Source of the DNA: Sphingobacterium spiritivorum
GTDB taxonomy: Bacteria; Bacteroidota; Bacteroidia; Sphingobacteriales; Sphingobacteriaceae
Direction: 5' to 3'
Assembly (NCBI RefSeq): GCF_016724845.1
Contig: NZ_CP068082.1
Span: 1,550,001-1,614,000 of the forward strand
DNA: 64,000 bases
Part shown: positions 43,716-51,893 of the stretch, piece by piece
Layout of the letters: every line of letters starts with the position of its first letter
How positions within the stretch are numbered: position 1 is the stretch's first letter
Position numbers and translations under genes: made by a program
The notes under the pieces: model-generated
Told to the model about the DNA's origin: nothing
Seen by the model: only the letters and a program-made list of their open reading frames with translations
Databases searched by the model: none

Positions 43716-45119
43716 ATGTTATACAATTTCGAAACGAATTTTAAAAAGATACTGGCAGACACCACGACACCGGTAAGTATCTATCTGCGTCTCCGGGATG
43801 CCTTCCCTAATAGTCTGTTGCTGGAGAGCTCGGACTATCACAGCAGAGACAATAATATCAGTTATATCTGCTGCCAGCCACTGGCAGGCATCAGACTGAA
43901 TAAACAAAATCTTGAAATACACTATCCGAATCAGGAGGTCGAATATAAAAAGGCCGATGAAATAGATTTGAGAAGTGAAATTTCCCTTTTCAGAGAAAAG
44001 TTCAGTCAGATTGAAACTCCCGAAGTCAATGTCATTTCGAATGGATTATTTGGTTACTTTACTTTTGACTGCATTGAGCATTTCGAGGATATCAAACTGA
44101 CCACTGCTATTGACCCTAAACGTGACATTCCGTTTTTACAATATCACGTGTACAAGTATGTCATCGCTATTGACCATTTCCGGAATCAGCTCTATATTTT
44201 TGAACATCTTCTCAATGGAGAAGAATCCGGTTTGGAAAAAATGGAATACCTGATTAAGAACAAGAACTTTCCGGAATATGATTTCCGTACCAACGGAGAA
44301 GAAACGTCTAACCGCACAAATGAAGAACACCGGGAGCTTGTTCGCAAGATGATCAAGCACATTCAACGTGGAGATGTCTTTCAGATTGTTCCTTCCCGTG
44401 CATTTGCAACACCTTTTCTGGGTGACGAATTTAATGTATACCGTGCATTACGCTCTATCAACCCTTCTCCATACCTGTTTTACTTTGACTATGGGGATTT
44501 CAAGATCTTCGGATCATCTCCCGAAGCTCAGCTGACTATCCGCAAAAGTGAAGCTGCAATCTATCCTATTGCCGGTACATTCAAACGAACCGGAGATATG
44601 GAAAAAGATGAGAAAATCGCGGAAGCATTAAAAAATGACCCGAAAGAAACATCTGAACATGTAATGTTGGTGGATCTGGCCCGAAATGACCTGAGCAGAC
44701 ACTGTGATCAGGTGACAGTACGCTCTTACAAAGAAGCGCAGTATTATTCGCATATTATTCACCTGGTTTCCAAAGTAACGGGTAAACTGAAAGATAATAT
44801 CAATCCCTTTGATGTGGTGGGAGATACATTCCCTGCCGGTACACTAAGCGGAGCTCCCAAACATATGGCCCTGACACTCATCGACAGATATGAGGGACAG
44901 CAGCGATCTTTTTACAGCGGAGCAATAGGTTATATGGGATTTAACGGCGACTTCAATCATGCTATTATGATCCGCTCCTTTCTTAGTAAACAAAACCTCT
45001 TACATTATCAGGCTGGCGGAGGCATTGTACTCGACTCTGACCCTGAAATGGAGTTGCAGGAAGTAAATAACAAAATAGCAGCGTTGAGAAAAGCGCTGGA
45101 ATTAGCAGAAACATTATGA
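43716..45119 (+). CDS. trpE: anthranilate synthase component I
   Basis: TrpE makes anthranilate from chorismate with ammonia from TrpG. The 467-residue protein has the chorismate-binding core: IKHIQRGDVFQIVPSRAF, IFGSSPEAQLTI, YPIAGTFKRTGDMEKDEKIAE, ELLNDPKE-type KNDPKETSEHVMLVDLARND, and TFPAGTLSGAPKHMAL. QAGGGIVLDSDPEMELQEV closes the protein. It is the first structural gene after the attenuator. Its TGA overlaps the next ATG (ATGA at 45116-45119), so translation is coupled. Confidence 0.95.
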   Translation: MLYNFETNFKKILADTTTPVSIYLRLRDAFPNSLLLESSDYHSRDNNISYICCQPLAGIRLNKQNLEIHYPNQEVEYKKADEIDLRSEISLFREKFSQIETPEVNVISNGLFGYFTFDCIEHFEDIKLTTAIDPKRDIPFLQYHVYKYVIAIDHFRNQLYIFEHLLNGEESGLEKMEYLIKNKNFPEYDFRTNGEETSNRTNEEHRELVRKMIKHIQRGDVFQIVPSRAFATPFLGDEFNVYRALRSINPSPYLFYFDYGDFKIFGSSPEAQLTIRKSEAAIYPIAGTFKRTGDMEKDEKIAEALKNDPKETSEHVMLVDLARNDLSRHCDQVTVRSYKEAQYYSHIIHLVSKVTGKLKDNINPFDVVGDTFPAGTLSGAPKHMALTLIDRYEGQQRSFYSGAIGYMGFNGDFNHAIMIRSFLSKQNLLHYQAGGGIVLDSDPEMELQEVNNKIAALRKALELAETL

Positions 45120-45430
45120 TCAGGCCTTTAGAATACTGTGAAAATCTTGCTCATGTACGCTCATCTATCGATACGATTGATTATCGCATCCTGGAACTGA
45201 TCGCTCTCCGCAAGGATTATGTAGCAAAAGCAGCTGAATTTAAAAACAGCACCGAAGAAGTAATCGCTGAAGAGCGTGTCAACCAAATGCTAAAGGACCG
45301 TCTGGAACTGGCTAAAGGTTTTGGACTGAAAGCGTCCTTTGTGGAAGGCATTTTTAGTGATATTGTAAATTATTTTATAAACGAAGAATTAAATAAATTC
45401 AATGAGCAGCAAAGTATTAGTAATCGATAA
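45116..45430 (+). CDS. AroQ-fold chorismate mutase, PchB-like
   Basis: The 104-residue all-helical protein belongs to the AroQ fold. It resembles the isochorismate-pyruvate lyase/chorismate mutase PchB along its length. ENLAHVRSSIDTIDYRILELIALRKDYVAKAAEFK forms helix 1 with the active-site Arg and Lys, AEERVNQMLKDRLELAKGFGL follows, and FVEGIFSDIVNYFINEEL is characteristic of this branch. It lies between trpE and trpG and overlaps both (4 bp and 29 bp). Chorismate mutase activity would direct chorismate to Phe/Tyr, so its place in a Trp operon is noteworthy. Enzymatic specificity cannot be decided from sequence. Confidence 0.85.
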   Translation: MIRPLEYCENLAHVRSSIDTIDYRILELIALRKDYVAKAAEFKNSTEEVIAEERVNQMLKDRLELAKGFGLKASFVEGIFSDIVNYFINEELNKFNEQQSISNR

Positions 45431-45974
45431 TTACGACTCATTTACCTATAATCTGGTGCATCTTTTACAAGAATGCGGACAAGAATATGAAGTGTGGAGA
45501 AACGACAAATTCAAGATTGAGGATGTAGCAGCATTTGATAAGATCTTATTATCACCGGGACCGGGTATCCCTGAAGAAGCGGGCTTATTGCTGGATGTCA
45601 TCCGTACATATGCAGAACATAAAAGTATACTGGGTATCTGTCTGGGCCAGCAGGCCATTGCAGAGGTCTTTGGTGGCAAATTGTTTAATATGACAAAACC
45701 TCTGCACGGAGTTGCCACAGATATTATTGTAACGGATCCTGAAGAATCATTATTCAGGGATTTTCCGAACGGATCAAAGATCGGTCGTTATCATTCATGG
45801 GCAGTAGAGAAAGAATCACTGCCGGAAAGTCTGCATATTACGGCATTAGATGAAAACGGAACTATTATGGCTCTTTCGCATAAGACACTGGATGTAAAAG
45901 GCATGCAGTTTCATCCGGAATCTGTCCTGACAGAAAATGGTAAAATATTAATCGAAAACTGGTTAAAGTATTAA
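45402..45974 (+). CDS. trpG: anthranilate synthase component II (glutamine amidotransferase)
   Basis: TrpG hydrolyses glutamine to feed ammonia to TrpE. The 190-residue class I amidotransferase starts with the family VLVIDNYDSFTYNLVHLL and has the oxyanion strand LLSPGPGIPEEAG. The nucleophile Cys80 is in LGICLGQQAIAEVFGG, and the catalytic His and Glu are in MQFHPESVLTENG near residue 171. Its first 29 bases overlap the chorismate mutase gene. TrpG may also serve folate synthesis as PabA in such organisms. Confidence 0.95.
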   Translation: MSSKVLVIDNYDSFTYNLVHLLQECGQEYEVWRNDKFKIEDVAAFDKILLSPGPGIPEEAGLLLDVIRTYAEHKSILGICLGQQAIAEVFGGKLFNMTKPLHGVATDIIVTDPEESLFRDFPNGSKIGRYHSWAVEKESLPESLHITALDENGTIMALSHKTLDVKGMQFHPESVLTENGKILIENWLKY

Positions 45975-45975
45975 C

Positions 45976-46758
45976 ATGACTATATTAGATAAAATCGTTG
46001 AGCGTAAAAAAACGGAAGTAGCAGAGGCTAAAACCAAAGTTCCGCTGGAAAAGCTTGAAAATTATCCGCTCTTCAGACGTAGCTGCTATGTACTCAGAGA
46101 CAGCATCCTGCATCCGGAACGAACAGGTATCATAGCTGAATATAAAAGAGCTTCTCCTTCCAAAGGTCTTATCAATGGGGTGTCATCTGTGACAGAGGTC
46201 GTCAGCGGTTATCAGGCTGCAGGAGCTTCCGCCATATCTGTACTGACAGACACTGATTTCTTTAAGGGGACACTTGATGATCTGACAGAAGCACGGAAGG
46301 CTTTGACCATTCCATTGTTACGAAAAGAATTTATTGTAGACAAGTATCAGATCGCTGAAGCTAAGGCATATGGAGCTGATATTATTCTGTTGATCGCCGC
46401 CTGCCTGACAACAGAGGAGATCCAGGATTTCTCCACCTATGCCAAGCAACTGGGGTTAAATGTATTACTGGAAGTACACGACGAAGAGGAATTGAACCGT
46501 AGTATCTTCGATACGATAGATGCTATAGGCGTAAACAACCGTAATCTGAAAGATTTTTCGGTCTCTCTGGATCATTCCTATGATCTTGTCAATAAGATTC
46601 CTTCGCAGTACATTAAGGTTTCGGAAAGCGGAATATCCGATCCTGAAACCATAAAAAATCTTAAAAAAGCTGGTTTTCAAGCTTTTCTGATTGGGGAGAA
46701 TTTTATGAAAACTGAAAATCCCTCAGTAGCGATTTCAAATTTTGTCAAAGAATTATAA
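45976..46758 (+). CDS. trpC: indole-3-glycerol phosphate synthase
   Basis: TrpC closes the indole ring in tryptophan synthesis. The 260-residue beta/alpha barrel has MTILDKIVERKKTEVAEAK, GIIAEYKRASPSKGLING with the catalytic Lys, ISVLTDTDFFKGTLDDL, LRKEFIVDKYQI, GADIILLIAACL, IGVNNRNLKDF and KVSESGISDPE. It follows trpG by one base and ends the operon here; trpD, trpF, trpB and trpA do not follow. Confidence 0.96.
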   Translation: MTILDKIVERKKTEVAEAKTKVPLEKLENYPLFRRSCYVLRDSILHPERTGIIAEYKRASPSKGLINGVSSVTEVVSGYQAAGASAISVLTDTDFFKGTLDDLTEARKALTIPLLRKEFIVDKYQIAEAKAYGADIILLIAACLTTEEIQDFSTYAKQLGLNVLLEVHDEEELNRSIFDTIDAIGVNNRNLKDFSVSLDHSYDLVNKIPSQYIKVSESGISDPETIKNLKKAGFQAFLIGENFMKTENPSVAISNFVKEL

Positions 46759-46786
46759 TTATTATTTATAACTAATCTAAATAAAG

Positions 46787-46794
46787 TATATTTG
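46787..46794 (+). promoter_or_regulatory. -7 element of the ECF sigma gene
   Basis: TATATTTG matches TAnnTTTG, 26 bp before the TTG start. TTTA (46765-46768) stands in the -33 position with an 18-nt spacer, a near match. The sigma-anti-sigma operon is probably read by the housekeeping polymerase. Confidence 0.5.
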
Positions 46795-46820
46795 CAGACG
46801 GGTACGTTTTATTCACGTAT

Positions 46821-47351
46821 TTGATCTATCAGATTTTGGAGGAAACAAAGTTCATTATTACGCATCAGAGTTTTGAACAACTTTATCTCGATCATTGGGA
46901 AAAGTTGTTCTTTTTTTGCGTGAAAACCATCCAGGACGAAGAGATTGCGAAAGAGATCGTACAGGAAGTATTCAAATCGCTTTGGGAACGTAAGGATAAA
47001 CTGGAACTTAAGGAAGTGGAGCGTTATCTGATACGATCTGTAAAGTTAAAAGCATTTGAATATATACGCAATAAAGTGACACGCCAGCAACACCATGAGG
47101 TGATTCTGAATGCTTACAAAGAGGAGTACCATGAAAATTCTGTAGAAGTACAGGAGCTGTCAAGTAAGATCAACAACCTGATCGGATCTCTTCCAAATCA
47201 ATGCAAGAATGTATTCAAGATGAGCCGGCACGAAGGCCTGACAAACAAGGAGATTGCGTCCCGGCTTTATATCTCGGAAAGAGCAGTAGAATATCATATC
47301 AGCAGGGCACTCTCTACATTAAAAACTCATTTGTCGGATTACATAAAATAA
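46821..47351 (+). CDS. ECF-type RNA polymerase sigma factor
   Basis: The 176-residue protein has sigma region 2 (FEQLYLDHWEKLFFFCVKTIQDEEIAKEIVQEVFKSLWER, about 18-57) and region 4. Region 4 carries the HTH NVFKMSRHEGLTNKEIASRLYISERAVEYHISRALSTLKTHL near the C terminus. It is the FecI-type common in Bacteroidota. There is no ATG in the first part of the frame: TTG at 46821 or TTG at 46836 is the likely start. A putative anti-sigma gene follows 35 bp later. Confidence 0.88.
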   Translation: MIYQILEETKFIITHQSFEQLYLDHWEKLFFFCVKTIQDEEIAKEIVQEVFKSLWERKDKLELKEVERYLIRSVKLKAFEYIRNKVTRQQHHEVILNAYKEEYHENSVEVQELSSKINNLIGSLPNQCKNVFKMSRHEGLTNKEIASRLYISERAVEYHISRALSTLKTHLSDYIK

Positions 47352-47386
47352 TTTTATCTTTATCTATTCATAGTATCACTATCTGC

Positions 47387-48013
47387 ATGATCAGCAAACA
47401 GCTCTTAGAAAAATATCATCTCGGCTTATGTTCTGAAAAAGAACAGGGGTTAGTAGAGCAATGGCTGGAAAATGATGATCTGGAGATAGAAGGTGACATA
47501 AAATCTGTAGAGAATACGGGACAGGTAAAAGCAGAAATGTGGTCGAATATCCGACAGGATATTAAGCGGAAGAAAAACTTACGCATATTTCATCCCGGTA
47601 CCTGGGCAGCAGTTGCAGCTATACTGATCGCTATTGTCGGCGTGCGGGCAATACTTATTAATAATCAGCCTTCTCTTACAAACCGATTTACATTTGATAA
47701 TCTCTCCGGAGATCAGATCCGGAATTATGATGAGCATAACTATAATATAACGCTCTCTAAAAAATCTTTTGCACGTATCAATACAGAAACAGGGGAATTG
47801 GATGTCAAAGGAGATATTATGTTTACGCCCAAAAAAGATATTATTCTTAATGTGTGTGACCGAAACCACCGGATCAAACTTAAATCGGGAGAAACTTATA
47901 TTTTATTGGATCAAAATCAAAGCTGCCAGCATATTGTACTGACAAAGCAGGAACTGACTTTCTTATCTCCTATCTTACAGAACCAGTTAAAAATACAATT
48001 TAATATTTCTTAG
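47387..48013 (+). CDS. putative FecR-like anti-sigma factor
   Basis: The 208-residue protein begins MISKQLLEKYHLGLCSEKEQGLVEQWLEN, a helical N-terminal segment typical of Bacteroidota FecR-like anti-sigma factors. A single membrane helix (AAVAAILIAIVGVRAIL, about 70-87) precedes a periplasmic beta-rich part. The usual FecR sequence motifs are weak, so this is a divergent member. The start at 47387 is preferred because the frame upstream runs through the sigma gene. It probably holds the preceding sigma factor inactive until an envelope signal arrives. Confidence 0.7.
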   Translation: MISKQLLEKYHLGLCSEKEQGLVEQWLENDDLEIEGDIKSVENTGQVKAEMWSNIRQDIKRKKNLRIFHPGTWAAVAAILIAIVGVRAILINNQPSLTNRFTFDNLSGDQIRNYDEHNYNITLSKKSFARINTETGELDVKGDIMFTPKKDIILNVCDRNHRIKLKSGETYILLDQNQSCQHIVLTKQELTFLSPILQNQLKIQFNIS

Positions 48014-48021
48014 TCGAGAAT

Positions 48022-49230
48022 ATGTCCGCTATAAAGATATCAGTCTACAATCTTTTAATTATTCTTGCCCTGCTCGCAGCCGGCTGCAGCCGAACAAAAT
48101 CTACAATCAAAACGGACGGAACATACTCCCTTTATTTGATGACTAAAGATGGCGGTCACGCCATTATGACACTTGACAGCTTAGCGTCAAACTCCGTAAC
48201 CGATTCCGAACAGATGATCACAGTTCCGAACAGTACATTTGACCGGTCGATTATTATCAAAGATGGTTTTTATTATCATATGGATGGCGGTCAAAACAGC
48301 TTTAATAAATATTCCCTGCAGACTGACGGACTTCAGCAGGTAGCTTCCATCCCTATGCAGGACAAACATATCGAAAATAAGTATTGGATTGCCAGAGATA
48401 CATTGCTATTGCTGACGCTCGATGACCGGACTTACTCCAGACTGGAATATTACAAAATAGATACAAAGTCGTTCCGTATCTTATCTTCCGGAATTATTCC
48501 TGTGACCTTTCCTAATAAAGAATTTCCGTTTTTATCTATCGGCTTTAACTATATACGGGACAACAAAATGTTTATTGGTTATTCCTTTAACAAGACCATG
48601 GCCAAGAATGATTACACAACGATAGATACGATGTATGTAGCTACCGTAGATGTTCAGACCATGCAGATAAACAGTATTCAGAAAGATTTCCGTTCAACAT
48701 ATCCCGGCGGCATCAATACAGTCCAGTCCTATAGTTTTGAAGATGAAAATAAAGATTTCTACTTTATGAGCTGTCCGGGAATAGCATTAGGCAATAATCT
48801 AAAAAAACCTACTGCAATCTTTAGAATCGATGCTAAAACTAATAAGATAGACCCTGACTATATGATCAATATCTCTGAAAAGATAAACAATCATGCTTAT
48901 GGAATGTGGTATCTGGGTAATCTGGAAGCACTGATCCGCAGTGAACGTAAAGACCGTTATCATAATTTTCAGGATCACCATTCCACTTACCATTTTGAAT
49001 ATTACCGCGTCAATCTTAGGAATGGAGATATGGTCAAACTTGACCTTCCGTTTGATAAAGGTACCCGAAAAGAATCTGTGATCGTACAAAATAATAAGGC
49101 ATATATCGGAATAGATGATTCTACAGATACACATAGTATCTGGGTGTATGATATACCAGCAGCCAGAATCAGCAAAGGCACCGGACTCTCTCAACGTGTA
49201 GACTTTATTCTGCGTATGGATAGTTTGTAG
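48022..49230 (+). CDS. DUF4374-like lipoprotein
   Basis: The 402-residue protein has a lipoprotein signal ending LLAAGC (Cys22) and repeated beta strands suggesting a propeller. It aligns in order with the product of 51894-53123: PTAIFRIDAKTNKIDPDYMINIS matches PTAFFRIKNGETEFDKNYFFNTS, and YIGIDDSTDTHSIWVYD matches YIAVNDPKADAIYIWSYD. It starts 8 bp after the anti-sigma gene, so it probably belongs to the sigma operon and may act as its surface or periplasmic sensor partner. Function of the family is unknown. Confidence 0.75.
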   Translation: MSAIKISVYNLLIILALLAAGCSRTKSTIKTDGTYSLYLMTKDGGHAIMTLDSLASNSVTDSEQMITVPNSTFDRSIIIKDGFYYHMDGGQNSFNKYSLQTDGLQQVASIPMQDKHIENKYWIARDTLLLLTLDDRTYSRLEYYKIDTKSFRILSSGIIPVTFPNKEFPFLSIGFNYIRDNKMFIGYSFNKTMAKNDYTTIDTMYVATVDVQTMQINSIQKDFRSTYPGGINTVQSYSFEDENKDFYFMSCPGIALGNNLKKPTAIFRIDAKTNKIDPDYMINISEKINNHAYGMWYLGNLEALIRSERKDRYHNFQDHHSTYHFEYYRVNLRNGDMVKLDLPFDKGTRKESVIVQNNKAYIGIDDSTDTHSIWVYDIPAARISKGTGLSQRVDFILRMDSL

Positions 49231-49269
49231 GATACATTGCAAAATTCTCCTGAAACCGATCAAAAGAAA

Positions 49270-49297
49270 AGCATGGCCAATGGTCATGCTTTTTTTA
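49270..49297 (+). terminator. terminator of the sigma operon
   Basis: AGCATGGCC (49270-49278) and GGTCATGCT (49282-49290) form a 9-bp stem with one G-T wobble and a 3-nt loop, followed by seven T. It lies 40 bp after the lipoprotein stop. Confidence 0.88.
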
Positions 49298-49405
49298 TTC
49301 AACCGAATGGGATAGTTCCATTATAGCCCGCCAAACAGTTATTTTTCCTAAAAAATAATGCATACATATCATTAAGCAGCAACTACTTACATTTTAATTT
49401 AAAAA

Positions 49406-49413
49406 TAAGTTTG
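49406..49413 (+). promoter_or_regulatory. possible -7 element upstream of the first receptor
   Basis: TAAGTTTG matches TAnnTTTG, 65 bp before the receptor start. No -33 box is present, so activation by another factor, for example the nearby ECF sigma with a different box, is possible. Confidence 0.35.
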
Positions 49414-49477
49414 TATGTAGCCTTCGGTAAATCCGCAGAAGAGCAACATATCTTATATATAATTAATCTAAATAAGA

Positions 49478-51871
49478 ATGTCGTATTTAAAAACGGTATG
49501 GTATATCATCTTTGCCTCCATATCGATGATCAGTGTAGCTCAACAGCGGAATGAAGTAAAAGGACGTATTGTCAATAATACAAATGAAGGAATTCCTGAT
49601 GCAAGTATTCAAATTCAAAATTCAACTATCGGCACTAAATCTATTGAAAACGGAGATTTTAAAATTTCGGGATTAGCAGATGGCCAGCATGTTCTCCTTA
49701 TCTCTGCAGTAGGTTTCAAAAAGACAAGCGTCAAAATCAATACGGCTTCAATACCTGCAACATTGCGCATTCCTTTAGAAAAGGACCTCAACCAACTCTC
49801 GGAAGTCAATATTAACGGAAAAACACAATCAAAAAAAATCAAAGAGACAGGTCTTAATGTCAATATTATTGAGACCAGACAATATGCAAATACAAACGCA
49901 GATATCAATCAGATCTTAAACAGAAGTACCGGTGTTCGGATTCGTGAACAGGGCGGCTTAGGCTCAGATTTCACATTTTCTTTAAATGGCCTTTCCGGCA
50001 ATTATATCAAATTTTTCATTGATGGAATACCTATTGAATCCTTCGGATCGGGTATGACATTGAATAATATGCCCGTCAATATTGCGGAGCGTATAGAAGT
50101 GTATAAAGGTGTTATTCCGGCGCACCTCGGATCAGATGCTCTCGGCGGAGCCGTAAATATCGTCACCAACCGGGATAAGAAAAAGTTTCTGGATGTAAGT
50201 TACAGCTATGGTTCATTCAACACACACCGGGCAGCTGTGAGTGGCGGGTTTAAGGATAAAAACGGAATTATGGTTAATGTAAACTCTTACTATAACTATT
50301 CGGACAACGACTATCTCATGAAATCCAATCCCAAAGCAAATTTTTACCTGACTGTACCCAATCTTCAGGACGATTCCCGTTTTGACACTTTAGCTACTGC
50401 AAGAAGATTCCACGACCAGTACCGTTCGGCAATGGGTCAATTAGAGGTAGGAGTAGCAGATAAAAAATGGGCAGATGTTGCTGTATTGGGAATCACTTAT
50501 AATGATGTCTACAAACAGCAGCAGACCGGAGCTACACAGGAGAAAGTGATCGGCTTGGTGGACAATAAGTCTCATAGTATAACTCCGAGCATACGTTATC
50601 GTAAGAACAGATTATTCATTGATAACCTTTCTGCGACCTTGTTCTCAAATATTAATATCAGCAAGGGAATCATCACAGATACAAGTTCTTATGCACCCTT
50701 CTTCTGGGATGGCAAGGCCCGGGAATATCGTCCTAATGCCGGAGAATTTAATTCAACTAAGTCTATTTCACATGATAAATCCTATAATACACTCACTCAG
50801 GCTAATCTGAATTATACTCCCATAAAGAATCATATCCTTAATTTAAATTACAACCTCAATATCAATCAACGGGAACGATTTAATGAAATTGACCCGTACA
50901 ATCAATACTACAATAAAACTAATAAGATAGCAAGACATATACTCGGATTAAATTATCAGCAAAACCTGTTCGGGGATAAATGGGTCAACAGCTATTTTTT
51001 AAAGAACTATACCCTTTCGGGTAAGGTTGATGATGTCTCAGGCAAAAGTACCCGGGAAAACAGCAGCTTTACGGGCTATGGAATTGCATCTTCTTATACC
51101 ATATTCGGTGGATTTGGAATCAAGGCATCTTATGAACATGCATACAGATTGCCAACATTTACCGAGTTATACGGGAATGGGTTAGAGATTGAAGGCAATT
51201 CGAATCTGAAACCAGCCAACAGTGACAATTACAATGTCAATCTCTTTTACAACACTGCATTCGGAGACCACAGCCTATCTTTCGATGCTTCGGCTTTCTA
51301 CAGAAATGCAAAGGATTACATTATTTCCCAGCAATATGAAGAAGGTAGCAACGGAAGTAAAAGCCAATCAAAAAACCAGGGTGGAGTCAAAATAAACGGA
51401 GCCGATTTTGAAGCAAAATACACATACCAAAGCTGGTTGAAAGCGATGGTAAACATGAGCTATTATAATGCTCAAAACAGAGAAAAGTATATAAAAGGTA
51501 CAGAAAACAGAGTAGATATTACCTATGGAAGCCGCACGCCAAATGAACCCTGGTTATACGGAAATGCAGATGTCAGTGCACTGTTCCGCAATCCATTCGG
51601 TACCAAAGAAAGCTCACTGGTTGTCAATTACTACCTGCAGTTTGTCAACAGTTATTCGCTGAGCTGGTCCAAACTGGGAGGTAAACAAACAAAAGACTAT
51701 ATCCCGGAACAGTGGTTAAACAATCTCGCCGTAACCTATTCAATGAAAAACAACAAATATCATATCACACTGGAAGGTAAAAATCTGACAGATCAGATAG
51801 CTTATGATGTTTTCAAACAACAAAAACCGGGACGTTCCTTTTCCGTGAAACTTAGATACAGCATTCAATAA
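49478..51871 (+). CDS. TonB-dependent receptor (siderophore/haem type)
   Basis: The 797-residue outer-membrane receptor has a signal peptide (ending SVAQ) and a CarboxypepD_reg-like domain (VKGRIVNNTNEGIPDASIQIQN). A plug follows with RSTGVRIREQGGLGSDFTFSLNGLSG and RIEVYKGVIPAHLGSDALGGAVNIVTNRD, then a beta barrel ending in a C-terminal aromatic-containing strand (SFSVKLRYSIQ). It has no N-terminal STN signalling domain. Being followed by a DUF4374 lipoprotein and a PepSY protein, it is most likely an iron-chelate receptor. Confidence 0.9.
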   Translation: MSYLKTVWYIIFASISMISVAQQRNEVKGRIVNNTNEGIPDASIQIQNSTIGTKSIENGDFKISGLADGQHVLLISAVGFKKTSVKINTASIPATLRIPLEKDLNQLSEVNINGKTQSKKIKETGLNVNIIETRQYANTNADINQILNRSTGVRIREQGGLGSDFTFSLNGLSGNYIKFFIDGIPIESFGSGMTLNNMPVNIAERIEVYKGVIPAHLGSDALGGAVNIVTNRDKKKFLDVSYSYGSFNTHRAAVSGGFKDKNGIMVNVNSYYNYSDNDYLMKSNPKANFYLTVPNLQDDSRFDTLATARRFHDQYRSAMGQLEVGVADKKWADVAVLGITYNDVYKQQQTGATQEKVIGLVDNKSHSITPSIRYRKNRLFIDNLSATLFSNINISKGIITDTSSYAPFFWDGKAREYRPNAGEFNSTKSISHDKSYNTLTQANLNYTPIKNHILNLNYNLNINQRERFNEIDPYNQYYNKTNKIARHILGLNYQQNLFGDKWVNSYFLKNYTLSGKVDDVSGKSTRENSSFTGYGIASSYTIFGGFGIKASYEHAYRLPTFTELYGNGLEIEGNSNLKPANSDNYNVNLFYNTAFGDHSLSFDASAFYRNAKDYIISQQYEEGSNGSKSQSKNQGGVKINGADFEAKYTYQSWLKAMVNMSYYNAQNREKYIKGTENRVDITYGSRTPNEPWLYGNADVSALFRNPFGTKESSLVVNYYLQFVNSYSLSWSKLGGKQTKDYIPEQWLNNLAVTYSMKNNKYHITLEGKNLTDQIAYDVFKQQKPGRSFSVKLRYSIQ

Positions 51872-51893
51872 TAATTATTTAACATAAAATAAG

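Noticed and set aside
47201..47386. 62-codon extension of the anti-sigma gene
   Set aside because: It runs through the 3' end of the sigma gene in another frame and shows no domain. The ATG at 47387 gives the expected helical N terminus.
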